Shown here: positions 45,078-54,218 of the stretch, piece after piece
Layout of the letters: every line of letters starts with the position of its first letter
Numbering within the stretch: the stretch's first letter is position 1
NCBI GenBank assembly: GCA_937951485.1
Contig: CALEDJ010000011.1
Location: forward strand, 1 to 64,000
DNA: 64,000 nucleotides
Direction of reading: 5' to 3'
Source: an uncultured bacterium
Lineage (GTDB): Bacteria > Hydrogenedentota > Hydrogenedentia > Hydrogenedentales > CAILVY01
Translations under genes and position numbers: made by a program
Notes under the pieces: generated by a model
What the model was told of the DNA's origin: nothing
Databases searched by the model: none
The model's input: only the letters and a program-made list of their open reading frames with translations

Positions 45078-46226
45078 TCAAAGCACTTTGTTCAGCAGTG
45101 GCGCCCGGTGGATCAGATTGGCGATGAAGAAGCAGGAGGCCACGGCAACGGGGGCTACGCTCAGGAAGATCATCGCGGGCGGAATGGGCCAATTTTGCGC
45201 GAGGCGCGTGATGACGACCACAACAAAGGGGTGGATGATATAGGCCGCGTAGGCGCTTTGGGCGAGCAGTCGGGTAAGCGCGGAGGCGATGTCCCATCTG
45301 GCGCGGAACAGCGCGAGGAGTTTCATGCTGATTCCCACGCAGAGGAACGGCTCCCAGAGCGCGTAGAACAACGCCTGCGGCGTAAACCCGCCGAGGAAGG
45401 CATCGGTTGCGCCGCTCGATGCGCCGCCAACTACAAGAATGACGGGCAACGCGACGATAAGCGCCACGGCGATGCGGAACCACAGGGCAATTTGCGCCGG
45501 ATCAATCTGGTCAAACCACCCTGCGCGATACGCCTGGATGCCGAAGATGAAGAAGGCGATGTAGAGCGGAAAATAGCCGATCTGCAAACCAATAAGTTCC
45601 GTTCCGACGGGATAGGCCAGCCGCACGAAAAATGTCACGACGCCGATGCTCAGAATGAATCCGAGAATGCGCCGATTGTTCGGGGGTGGCAGCGCCGTCA
45701 AGGATCGCCCGAGGCGTTGCCGCCATGCGACGACGCCTGCGTAAATGCCGGTGAAAATCAGCAGTGACAATACAAACCAGAGCGGCCCCCAACCGACGCA
45801 CTCCAGCGCCGACGCCGCCATGAACCGGAAATATCCCGGCTCGATGAGGTCCCTGAAGCGGCGCACGATGTACACGAGCGTCGGATTCAGGAGAAAGAAA
45901 TACATCACGAGCGGGATGCCGAGTCGAATCAGGCGGTCGCGCATGAAACGCGACAGGCCCTTTCTGTCCAGCGATGCGGGCGTGAAATAGGCCGCGACGA
46001 AGAAAAACAGACTCATGAAAAAGGACTGGTTGATCGCGACAAATATCGTCAGCATCACCGATGAAAGAGTATCTTCCGGTCGAGCAACGATGTAATACCA
46101 ACTGCCCGGCGCGCCGAATGCGATCGCCTGGTGATGGCAGATCACCAGCGCCGTCAGAAAAATGCGCAGATGGTCTACGTAATCCATCCGCGAAGAACCG
46201 GATTGCTCAGGGGCAGCGCTCTTCAT
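45078..46226 (-). CDS. Acyltransferase family 3 membrane protein (OafA/MdoC-like)
   Basis: The 382-residue protein has about ten membrane helices. The N-terminal stretch MDYVDHLRIFLTALVICHHQ with the paired histidines is typical of acyltransferase family 3. Members move acetyl, succinyl or other acyl groups onto surface glycans or small molecules. The 42-nt gap to the upstream epimerase gene suggests one transcript, so modification of a carbohydrate is a reasonable guess. The start could be the second Met at residue 14. Confidence 0.87.
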   Translation of the reverse strand: MKSAAPEQSGSSRMDYVDHLRIFLTALVICHHQAIAFGAPGSWYYIVARPEDTLSSVMLTIFVAINQSFFMSLFFFVAAYFTPASLDRKGLSRFMRDRLIRLGIPLVMYFFLLNPTLVYIVRRFRDLIEPGYFRFMAASALECVGWGPLWFVLSLLIFTGIYAGVVAWRQRLGRSLTALPPPNNRRILGFILSIGVVTFFVRLAYPVGTELIGLQIGYFPLYIAFFIFGIQAYRAGWFDQIDPAQIALWFRIAVALIVALPVILVVGGASSGATDAFLGGFTPQALFYALWEPFLCVGISMKLLALFRARWDIASALTRLLAQSAYAAYIIHPFVVVVITRLAQNWPIPPAMIFLSVAPVAVASCFFIANLIHRAPLLNKVL

Positions 46227-46268
46227 GGAGAGGCACCCATCATTTTTTTGCAGGCACGGGAGCCGTCG

Positions 46269-47390
46269 CTATTCTGTCAGAAAACGGTACACCGTGGTCT
46301 GCGTGTATTTTTCGCCGGGCCGAAGCACGGGCGAAGGAAACGCGGGGTTGTTGGGGGAATCGGGGAAGACCTGCGCCTCCAGGCAAAAGCCCGCGTGTTT
46401 GGGATAGACGCGGCCGCCCTTGCCCTTGATGCTGCCGTCCAGAAAATTCCCGGTGTAGAATTGCAGCCCCGGCTCCGTGGTGTGCACTTCCATCACGCGG
46501 CCGGACGCCGCATCATGCACACGCGCGGCCAGCGCCAACGGGCCGCCGCCGCTGTCGAGCACATAATTGTGGTCGTAGCCCCCCTCGACCTGGTCAATGC
46601 GCGCGCCGATGCGGTGCGGCGCGGTGAAGTCCATCGGCGTATCCTTGACCGCGCGCAGTTCCCCCGTGGGAATGAGCGTCTCATCCACCGGCGTATAACG
46701 CGACGCGAAAATCTGCATCTCATGGTCCAGGATGGTTTCCGAACGCGCTGCGGCGAGATTGAAATATGCGTGTTGCGTCAGATTGACAATGGTCGGGCGG
46801 TCGGTTTCCGCCTCGTAATGAACCTCCAACGCATTGTCGTCTGTCAAGACGTAGGTTACCGTCGTGGTCAGCGTGCCGGGATACCCCTCGTCACCGTCGG
46901 GGCTGACATGACGCAGCCGCAGCGCCGGTGCGCCGTCGTGTGTGGTCGGTTCCGCCGTCCACACCGCCTTGTCGAAGCCCTTGATGCCGCCGTGCAGGTG
47001 GTTCGGACCGTTGTTCCGGGCCAGCACATACTCCACGCCATCCAGCACGAAACGCCCCCCTTTGATGCGGTTGGCATACCGGCCCACAATCGTCCCGAAA
47101 TACGGATGTTCCGCGAGGTAGCCATCCAGGGAATCGAAGCCCAGTGTAACATCCTCCAGTTTGCCGTCTTTGTCCGGAACCTCCAGTGACAGCACGATGC
47201 CGCCGAACGTCATGATCCGCGCTTTCATGCCGTGTTTGTTGACCAAGGTGTACGCATCCACCTGCACGCCATCCGGCGTTGTGCCGAACGCTTCCTTTGT
47301 GATATTCGCCATTGCTTTTCCTTCCTCCGCGGCCAGGTCTGCGCTCAGGCACAGCGCCGCCGCAACCATCGTCCATGCCAATGTCTTCAT
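46269..47390 (-). CDS. galM: Secreted aldose 1-epimerase
   Basis: The ATG at 47390 (MKTLAWTMVAAALCLSADLA) encodes a signal peptide and follows ggaaagggga. The 373-residue protein has galactose mutarotase motifs: RYANRIKGGRF, NHLHGGIKGFDK with a catalytic histidine, DGDEGYPG, TQHAYFNL, and the catalytic Glu in FCLEAQVFPDSPNN. It interconverts alpha and beta anomers. Export suggests it works in the periplasm on sugars released by the secreted glycosidases. Confidence 0.93.
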   Translation of the reverse strand: MKTLAWTMVAAALCLSADLAAEEGKAMANITKEAFGTTPDGVQVDAYTLVNKHGMKARIMTFGGIVLSLEVPDKDGKLEDVTLGFDSLDGYLAEHPYFGTIVGRYANRIKGGRFVLDGVEYVLARNNGPNHLHGGIKGFDKAVWTAEPTTHDGAPALRLRHVSPDGDEGYPGTLTTTVTYVLTDDNALEVHYEAETDRPTIVNLTQHAYFNLAAARSETILDHEMQIFASRYTPVDETLIPTGELRAVKDTPMDFTAPHRIGARIDQVEGGYDHNYVLDSGGGPLALAARVHDAASGRVMEVHTTEPGLQFYTGNFLDGSIKGKGGRVYPKHAGFCLEAQVFPDSPNNPAFPSPVLRPGEKYTQTTVYRFLTE

Positions 47391-47450
47391 GGCTGTCCCC
47401 TTTCCAGAATAGACACCCGCCGCGTCCGGACCTCCAGGCGCGTTCCGCAT

Positions 47451-47480
47451 AGTAAAGCACCCCCCGCCGTCCTTTTGCAA
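47451..47480 (-). promoter_or_regulatory. Candidate galM promoter
   Basis: On the minus strand TTGCAA (47475-47480) and TGC TTTACT (47451-47459) are 18 bp apart. The start site would be about 54 nt before the galM ATG. Confidence 0.4.
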
Positions 47481-47567
47481 CGCGCCCATCCGCGCCGGAA
47501 CATAACCGGCAGAGGATGTGCGGTGATGGTCGGGGGATACGGTGTTTCCCTTGGCGTCTTGGCGTTT

Positions 47568-48310
47568 CAGCGTTGTCCAAAACAGGTTATTTTTGTCAAG
47601 GAAATGAAAAGATATGGCCAGAACCCTTTGAAAATCCGGTGGAATCAAGATGGTGTGGCGGGCTTGTCCTATGCGTAAATCTCTCCTTGGCGATTCCTGA
47701 GATATCATTGTCTCCTCCTTTGCCAAGGTGTCCTATGTTGTTTTCCCTCACCCCACCCCTCTCCCGGAGGGAGAGGGCGCGACAGCATGCCCAAGGTTTC
47801 ACCATAAACACCCTCTCCCTGAGGGAAAGGGAGTCGTGGGCCATGAAGCCTCCCGTGGATAAATACCCGACCCCTCTCCCGGAGGGAGAGGGCGCGACAG
47901 CATGCCCAAGGTTTCACCATAAACACCGGGTCGCGCATCGCAGATTCGCGGCGCGCAGGCGCGACAGCATGCCCAAGGTTCCACCATAAACACCCTCTCC
48001 CTGAGGGAAAGGGAGTCGTGGGCCATGAAGCCTCCCGTGGATAAATACCCGACCCCTCTCCCGGAGGGAGAGGGCGCGACAGCATGCCCAAGGTTTGACC
48101 ATAAACACCCTCTCCCTCCGGGAGAGGGGTGGGGTGAGGGGAAAGGTTAATATGACAAAAGGATTTTCTCGGGACGCAGAATATTTTGGACAGCGCTGTT
48201 GGAGGCATTTGCGAAATAGGCTTTTTCACGGAACTTCAGAAAAATTTCCGTCGGAAACAGCGAGCGTTTTCGATCGCAGGGTCGCCAAAAATGCTCATTT
48301 CGCAAATGCC
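47568..48310. repeat. Composite palindromic repeat element
   Basis: From left to right it contains an inverted ttggaca-type block (cagcgttgtccaaaacagg, 47568-47586) and a start near 47741 of ccctcaccccacccctctcc. Next come four copies of a unit containing gacagcatgcccaaggtt (near 47781, 47896, 47963 and 48078), two of them followed by a 70-bp insert (gtgggccatgaagcctcccg). The inverted end is ggagaggggtggggtgaggg (48120-48140), then agaatattttggacagcgctg (48178-48198). Last is a 14-bp inverted pair, ggcatttgcgaaat/atttcgcaaatgcc (48204-48217 with 48297-48310). The repeated unit is the reverse complement of the array at positions 1-272. No gene is convincing here. Confidence 0.85.
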
Positions 48311-48326
48311 TGTGTTGGCGTTTATT

Positions 48327-49517
48327 TCATAGCATGGTGGAGATCAAGCCGATGATTACGCCGCCGAGGATGAGCCATATGGAATTGAGTTTGAAGCGGA
48401 GGAGCAGGACGGCGCTGGCGAGGGCGAGAAGAATGGACAGGGGATCGCGGAGGCTGTCGGCGCCGAGTTGGAGGGTGACGACGGCCATCAGGGCGAGGGA
48501 TGCGGCGTTGACGCCGTCGAGGAACGCGCCGGCCGGCGCGGAATTGCGCAGCCGGGGAATGATGGGCCCGCTGATGGCGACGAAGATGAAGGACGGCAGG
48601 AATATCCCGGCGGTGGCCACCGCCGCGCCTGGGATGCCCGCGAGCAGGAAGCCGATGAAGGTGGCGGTGGTGAAGAGCGGACCGGGCGTGACCTGGCCGA
48701 TGGCGACGGCGTCGAGCAGTTGGGCGCGCGTTATCCATTCCCATTGGTTGACCAGGCTGGATTCAATGAAGGCCAGCAACACGTAGCCGCTGCCGTAGAG
48801 TACGCTGCCGACTTTGAGAAAGAACAGGAACAGGGCGGTCAGGCTGAAGGGGCGCGCGTCCGAGACTGCGCCGATGCTCACGAAGACCATAACCGCAAAG
48901 GCCGCAAGCACTCCGGCCACAAGGATGGCAATCTCTTTGACGTGGCGGCGGGGGCCTTCGCTGATCGCGCACAGTATCGTCATGATCGCCCCAATCAGCA
49001 CCAGCACGGACACTTCCCCCGCCCCAAGCCACACGATGACTGCGCCGATTGCGGCCAGCGCGCCCAGGGTGCGCGTCTTGACCGCGGTTTTGCCCAGCCC
49101 CCACAGCGCCTGCGCGATGATGGCGATGACGACCGGCTTGACGCCGTAGAGGACGCCCTCCGCCTGCGGCAGGCTGCCGTAACGCAGGTAGATCCATGCG
49201 CACACGGCGACGATGAGCGATGCCGGAAGAATGAAGCAAACCCCCGCGGCAATCATCCCCAGGATGCCCGCGCGGCGATAGCCGATGTGGATGACCATTT
49301 CGGTCGAGTTGGGACCGGGGATCAGGTTGGTGACGCCCAGCAGATCGAGAAACTGCTCGCGGGTCAGCCAGCCCCGCCGCCGCACCACCTCGTCCTCGAA
49401 TATCGCGATATGCGCCGCCGGCCCGCCGAAGGCGGTGAACCCCAGGCGCACAAAGAGCGCGATGAGTTCCCACAGCCGCGTACGGAGGGCTGTAGCGTCA
49501 ATAGGCGGTTCTGCCAT
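48327..49517 (-). CDS. chrA: ChrA family chromate transporter
   Basis: The ATG at 49517 follows gggagg and gives 396 residues with two homologous CHR halves. Each half has the conserved glycine-rich start: LGFTAFGGPAAHIAIFEDEV in the first, and KVGSVLYGSGYVLLAFIESS in the second. GQVTPGPLFTTATFIGF is also typical. ChrA proteins export chromate by proton antiport. Many homologues have other, unknown anion substrates, and no chromate genes lie nearby. Confidence 0.93.
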   Translation of the reverse strand: MAEPPIDATALRTRLWELIALFVRLGFTAFGGPAAHIAIFEDEVVRRRGWLTREQFLDLLGVTNLIPGPNSTEMVIHIGYRRAGILGMIAAGVCFILPASLIVAVCAWIYLRYGSLPQAEGVLYGVKPVVIAIIAQALWGLGKTAVKTRTLGALAAIGAVIVWLGAGEVSVLVLIGAIMTILCAISEGPRRHVKEIAILVAGVLAAFAVMVFVSIGAVSDARPFSLTALFLFFLKVGSVLYGSGYVLLAFIESSLVNQWEWITRAQLLDAVAIGQVTPGPLFTTATFIGFLLAGIPGAAVATAGIFLPSFIFVAISGPIIPRLRNSAPAGAFLDGVNAASLALMAVVTLQLGADSLRDPLSILLALASAVLLLRFKLNSIWLILGGVIIGLISTML

Positions 49518-50043
49518 TTTGCCTCCCTGCAAAATCCCGGGCGATCGGCGCTATTCTATTGAAATACCCCCACAATCCTGAATAAATTCTGCTTGCTCGA
49601 TCCGCTGCAACCAAGTACAACCCAACACAAATAAGTTTACGTTTGATGCGGGATTGTAGCATGGCCGTCTCGTCCGTGGTGTTTGCTGACCACGGACGGG
49701 ACGCCCGTGCTGCGCCATTTATTACTTTCATTGTGTTCGGTTGTACCAAGATTGGCGCTTTCTGGATGCGATTGCGAAGATACGCTTTCGAGGTTTGCGC
49801 GCGGTCTGTTTGGGAAAACAGGCTGTTCGGATGTATAATTAAAGTGTGAAAACACGGGGGGATGATCTTGACATGGCATCCCCGATTTTCGGATGATTCC
49901 GGCATTCTTTGGGCGCGGCCGAAGGTCCACGGTCATTAATTCATGGGTGCATGTCATGCAGGTAATCGGACGCCGGCCGCGCCCGGCACATTATCCGGGG
50001 TCGAGCGAATCGCCGGAATGGGGCAATAGAGGCTGAACGGCAA
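49518..50043. other. 526-bp divergent intergenic region
   Basis: It contains a hairpin gtccgtggt/accacggac (49672-49680 with 49689-49697) leading into gggacgcccgtgc, a motif with a relative at 57810-57828. A candidate promoter lies upstream of trkA: TTGGGA at 49810-49815 and TATAAT at 49834-49839, 18 bp apart. No gene was recognised. Confidence 0.45.
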
Positions 50044-51390
50044 ATGAATATCTTTATCGCGGGGGGCGGGCGCGTGGGGTCACACTTGGCGAAACTGTTA
50101 TGCGCGGATCGCCAGAGCGTGACGGTCATCGAAGCCAACCCCGATGAAGCGGAAAAAATTGATTACGCACTCGATGTGAGCACGGTCGTGGGCGATGCGC
50201 GCTCGGTCATGCTGTTGCAGTCGCTGGGCGCGGGCGGGGCGGACCTGTTTGTCGCGGCGATGGGCAACGACGAGGTGAACCTCATCGCCGCCGCGACGGC
50301 GAAGGGTCTGGGGGCGAAGCAGGTGGCGGCGCGGGTGAACAACGCGATGTACGTCGAGTCGCAGGTGCTGTATGAATCGTTGCTCAGCGTGGATTATCTT
50401 CTCAGCCCCGATTCGCTCGCCGCGCTGGAAATCGCCAATTTCATCGAGCATCCGGGCGTGCTTGCGACCGAAGTATTCGGCCGGGGGCTGGTGCAGATGC
50501 GCCAAGTGCGCACGCTGGCCAACGCGAAAGCGGACGGCAAGGCGCTGAAAGACATCATGCCGCCGGGCAGCGGCGTGTTGCTGGGCCTGATCAACCGCAA
50601 CGGCGACAGCATTATCCCGCACGGCGACACCATTATCCAGGCGGGCGATCATGTGACCCTGATCGGTCACCGGGAAAGGATGGACGGTGTACAAAGACTG
50701 TTTCGGGGGCAGGAACCCAGGTCGGTGCGGGTGGCGATCATGGGGGGCGGGGCCATCGGGCTGCGCCTGGCACTCACCCTGGACGACAAAATCAAGACCG
50801 TGAAACTGTTCGAGCGGCGCGAAGAGCGGGCCGCTTATCTCGCCACGCAATTGAAGCGGACGAAGGTGGTCTGTCGCGACGGCACCTCGCGCGCCACGCT
50901 CGAGCAGGAGCATATTGACGATTTCGACGTGTTCGTCGCGGCGACGGGCGACGACGAGCGCAACATCATGGCGGGGGTGTTGGCGAAGGAGGTGGGCGCG
51001 AAGCGGGTCGCGGTGGTGGTGCATCAGCCGGACTTCGCACCGCTCGTGGAGCGGCTGGGCATTGACGCCGCCGTCACGCCGCGCAGTTCTATCGCCAACA
51101 GCGTGCTGCGCATCGTGCACCAGGGCCAGGTGACCGCGCTGGCGGTGCTGGGCGAAGGGCAGGTGGAGGTGTTGGAATTCACGGCGGAAGAGGGTGCGCC
51201 CATTGTGGGCGCGCCGCTCAAGGACTGCAAGTCGAAATTCCCGCGCGGCGCACTGGTCGCGACAATCCTCCGGGGGGAAAAGGTGATCGTGCCCAGCGGC
51301 GACGACGAAGTGCTGCCGGGTGATTCCGTGATCCTCATCGCCTCGTCCGAATCTCTGGAAGCCGCGCGAAAACTATTCCTGTCCAGATGA
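50044..51390 (+). CDS. trkA: Trk potassium transport regulator TrkA
   Basis: The 448-residue protein is two tandem RCK modules. Each has a Rossmann NAD-binding start (MNIFIAGGGRVGSHLAKLL; VRVAIMGGGAIGLRLALTL) and a C-terminal TrkA-C domain. It is the cytoplasmic, nucleotide-gated regulator of the TrkH channel. The trkH start overlaps its stop by 4 nt, so the two are made together. Confidence 0.97.
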   Translation: MNIFIAGGGRVGSHLAKLLCADRQSVTVIEANPDEAEKIDYALDVSTVVGDARSVMLLQSLGAGGADLFVAAMGNDEVNLIAAATAKGLGAKQVAARVNNAMYVESQVLYESLLSVDYLLSPDSLAALEIANFIEHPGVLATEVFGRGLVQMRQVRTLANAKADGKALKDIMPPGSGVLLGLINRNGDSIIPHGDTIIQAGDHVTLIGHRERMDGVQRLFRGQEPRSVRVAIMGGGAIGLRLALTLDDKIKTVKLFERREERAAYLATQLKRTKVVCRDGTSRATLEQEHIDDFDVFVAATGDDERNIMAGVLAKEVGAKRVAVVVHQPDFAPLVERLGIDAAVTPRSSIANSVLRIVHQGQVTALAVLGEGQVEVLEFTAEEGAPIVGAPLKDCKSKFPRGALVATILRGEKVIVPSGDDEVLPGDSVILIASSESLEAARKLFLSR

Positions 51391-52874
51391 ACTATCGAAT
51401 CGTCGCAAAATATCTCGGCCAATTCGCCGTCGCCGCCGGCGCGCTCATGCTGCTTCCCGCCGCGTGGGCCGTGTATTTCGGCGAATGGAACGCGTTGATT
51501 GCCCTGCTGCAAAGCGTTGTCGTAACCGGCCTCTTCGGCGGCGTGCTGTATCTCGGGGGACGTACCAGCAAAGCGCCGATGTACCAGCGGGAATCGCTGG
51601 CGCTGGTGGGGCTGAGTTGGCTCATGATCGCCGGCATCGGCGCGCTGCCCTACCTGTTGAGCGGCACGCTCGGCCCGATTGACGCCTACTTCGAGTCCAT
51701 GTCCGGCTTCACCACCACGGGGGCCAGCGTGCTCACGAACATTGAAGCCGTGGACAAGAGCATCTTGTTCTGGCGTTCTTTCACGCACTGGGTGGGAGGC
51801 ATGGGCATCATTCTGCTTTTCATCGCCGTGCTGCCTTATCTGGGGGCAGGCGGCAAGCAACTGTTCAAATCCGAGATTCCCGGCCCGGACCCGCGCGGCC
51901 TTTATCCCCGCATCAAAGACACCGCCTCCATGCTCTACAAAATTTACCTGACGCTCACTGCTGCGCAAACGGCATTGTTGATGGCGGCGGGAATGGATTT
52001 GTACGAAGCGCTCTGCCACACCTTCGGCACGCTTGCCACCGGCGGCTTCTCCACGCGCAACGCCAGTATTGCGGCTTTCGACAGCGTGGCCGTGGAACTG
52101 ATCATTATCATCTTCATGTCGCTTGCAGGCGTGAACTTCGTCCTCTATTTCGCCATGATTCGCGGGGACTGGCGCGCGCCTCTGCGCAGCACGGAATGCC
52201 GCGTGTACTATGCGTTGCTGGCGGCCGCCGCCCTCCTCATCACGATAAACCTTCTTACGGCAGGCGCGTCGTTTCCGACGGCGTCGGAGACGGAGAGTAT
52301 CCCATCTTACGCACCGTTCCATGCGCTGCGCGTGGCGGTGTTTCAAAGTGTTTCCATCATGACCACCACGGGGTACTGCACGGACAATTTCGATGTCTGG
52401 CCGCAATTCTCACGCATGCTGCTCCTCGTGCTGATGTTTGTCGGCGGCTGCGCCGGGTCCACGGGGGGCGGCATCAAGGTGGTCCGCATCATCGCGCTCT
52501 GCAAGATGGGCTATCACCGGCTCGAGCGCACGTTCCGCCCGAGAACCATGCGCGTGCTGCGTATGAACGACATCATCATTGACGACGAGATTCAGCGCAG
52601 TATCCTCGTTTTCTTTTTCATGTATCTCTTTATTTTCGCCGCAGGTTCCGTGTTCATGGCGTTTCTCGGCCTTCCCTTCCAGACCGCCGTGAGTGCCGTC
52701 GCGGCCACCCTGAACAACATTGGCCCCGGCCTGGAACTGGTGGGGGCGGTGAAAAACTACGCGTTCGTGCCGCCAGTCGGAAAAATTGTCCTCAGCCTCT
52801 TCATGGTCATGGGCCGCCTGGAGTTGTTGACGATCTGCGTGATGTTCGTGCCGGCTTTCTGGAAGCACGGATGA
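51387..52874 (+). CDS. trkH: Trk potassium uptake channel TrkH
   Basis: The 495-residue membrane protein has the four pore repeats of TrkH. Filter-like motifs are visible: MSGFTTTGASVLT, FGTLATGGFST, GCAGSTGGGIKVVR and LNNIGPGLELVG, each with a key glycine. It imports K+ under control of TrkA. The ATG lies within the trkA stop. Confidence 0.97.
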   Translation: MNYRIVAKYLGQFAVAAGALMLLPAAWAVYFGEWNALIALLQSVVVTGLFGGVLYLGGRTSKAPMYQRESLALVGLSWLMIAGIGALPYLLSGTLGPIDAYFESMSGFTTTGASVLTNIEAVDKSILFWRSFTHWVGGMGIILLFIAVLPYLGAGGKQLFKSEIPGPDPRGLYPRIKDTASMLYKIYLTLTAAQTALLMAAGMDLYEALCHTFGTLATGGFSTRNASIAAFDSVAVELIIIIFMSLAGVNFVLYFAMIRGDWRAPLRSTECRVYYALLAAAALLITINLLTAGASFPTASETESIPSYAPFHALRVAVFQSVSIMTTTGYCTDNFDVWPQFSRMLLLVLMFVGGCAGSTGGGIKVVRIIALCKMGYHRLERTFRPRTMRVLRMNDIIIDDEIQRSILVFFFMYLFIFAAGSVFMAFLGLPFQTAVSAVAATLNNIGPGLELVGAVKNYAFVPPVGKIVLSLFMVMGRLELLTICVMFVPAFWKHG

Positions 52875-52882
52875 TCGGGGAA

Positions 52883-53024
52883 AAGGACAGCAAAGACGAC
52901 AGGGTAATAGATAAAAATAACATAAAATATAAAAATGATATAATCGTAAAAAATACAACAAAGACAAAAAGAGATTCCCGGAAGCATTGTCCGCCCCGTC
53001 CGATTGGTCCGACTCGTCCAAGAT
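52883..53024. repeat. Paired 9-bp repeats with an AT-rich core
   Basis: Ten nonamers cover 52883-52972. They begin as aaggacagc and aaagacgac and drift into very AT-rich units (gataaaaat, tataaaaat, gtaaaaaat) while keeping the 9-bp phase. Four gtccgNNNN units follow at 52989-53024. The AT-rich core stands out in a GC-rich genome. Confidence 0.8.
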
Positions 53025-53117
53025 AATTGCATTCTGACTATTCGGCAGGTAGTCTATACCGACATGCGGCGGGGCGCGCCGCAAATGTAGACGCCAGCAA
53101 ATGAGGAGCATTGTTTT

Positions 53118-54077
53118 ATGAAGAACACAGTGAATCGGCGGCGTTTTCTTCAGGGGGCCGCAGGCGGCGGAGTGCTTCTGGCAAGCGCCGGGACATCGCA
53201 CCGGGCCATGGCGGAGGGAGTACCGGCGAAGCGATACCAGGAAGGTATCAGTCCGTGGCCGGTGGTCATCAACACGAGCACCATCCGCCCGACGCCGTTC
53301 TTGGATAAAATCCGTATCGCGGCGGAAACGGGCTGGGACGGCATCGAAGTCTGGGTGAATGAACTGGAGCGGTACGAGTCGGAGGGCGGCGACCTCAAGG
53401 CGCTGGGGCAGGAGATCAAGGATCGAGGCCTGTATGTCCCCAATGTGATCGGTCTGTGGGAGTCCATGCCCGCCACGTCGGAAGCCTTCGAGCATTCTTT
53501 GGAAGCGACGCGCAAGCGCATGCGCATGTCCGCCGATGTCGGCTCCATCTACGTTGCCGCGATTCCCTCGCCGGACCGCGCCGATTTTGACCTGAAATGG
53601 GGCGCGCACTGCTACCGGGAACTGCTGCGCATCGGCCGCGAAGACTACAACATCACCGTCGCTTTCGAGTTTGTAGGCTTCCTCGAGGGCGTGCACCGGC
53701 TCGGCCAGGCATGCGCGGTCGCCGTGGATGCGAACGATGCCGAAGCGTGCCTCATTGCGGATACGTTCCACCTGTTCCGGGGCGATTCCGGCTTCAACGG
53801 ACTCAAGCACCTCCGGGGCAGTTTCATTGCGAATTTCCATTGGAACGACGTGCCCGGCGACATCCCGCGCGAGGAACAGAAAGACGAGCACCGCATCTAT
53901 CCCGGCGACGGCATCCTTCCGCTGGGACAGGTGTTGCGTGACCTCAAGGCCATCGGATACGAGCGCGCGCTTTCATTGGAGACGTTCAACCGCGCCCATT
54001 GGGAACAGGACCCCAAAGTGGTGGCGGAAACGGGCCTGCGCAAGATGCGGGAATGCATCGCCGCGGCGGGGGTATAG
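53118..54077 (+). CDS. Tat-exported sugar phosphate isomerase/epimerase-like protein
   Basis: A Tat signal (NRRRFLQGAAGGGVLLASAG) begins this 319-residue protein. The rest is a xylose isomerase-like/AP endonuclease 2 barrel: INTSTIRPTPFLDKIRIAAE, WDGIEVWVNELERYE, FEFVGFLEG, IADTFHLFRG, NFHWNDVPGD and SLETFNRAHW. These supply the usual Glu, Asp and His metal ligands. Substrate unknown. Exported members are frequent in Planctomycetota and Hydrogenedentota-type genomes. Confidence 0.88.
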   Translation: MKNTVNRRRFLQGAAGGGVLLASAGTSHRAMAEGVPAKRYQEGISPWPVVINTSTIRPTPFLDKIRIAAETGWDGIEVWVNELERYESEGGDLKALGQEIKDRGLYVPNVIGLWESMPATSEAFEHSLEATRKRMRMSADVGSIYVAAIPSPDRADFDLKWGAHCYRELLRIGREDYNITVAFEFVGFLEGVHRLGQACAVAVDANDAEACLIADTFHLFRGDSGFNGLKHLRGSFIANFHWNDVPGDIPREEQKDEHRIYPGDGILPLGQVLRDLKAIGYERALSLETFNRAHWEQDPKVVAETGLRKMRECIAAAGV

Positions 54078-54105
54078 ACGTCATCGTTCGTCGCGGCCGG
54101 TCCGG

Positions 54106-54168
54106 TTGTGGCCGGTCTCCAGACCGCGCCAGGAAAACGTCGTTGTGGCCGGCCTCCACACCGCGCCA
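54106..54168. repeat. Two direct copies of a 26-bp repeat
   Basis: ttgtggccggtctccagacc and onward at 54106-54131 is repeated at 54143-54168 with two changes. Each copy is a weak palindrome. A partial copy is at 45016. Confidence 0.75.
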
Positions 54169-54218
54169 CGGCAACGACCGAAAGTCTCCAATGGGAGTCA
54201 GAAGGAAAAGTACCGGGC

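Noticed and set aside
52910-52972. Foreign AT-rich insertion after trkH
   Set aside because: The AT-rich units keep the 9-bp phase of the flanking repeats, so it looks like drift within the array.
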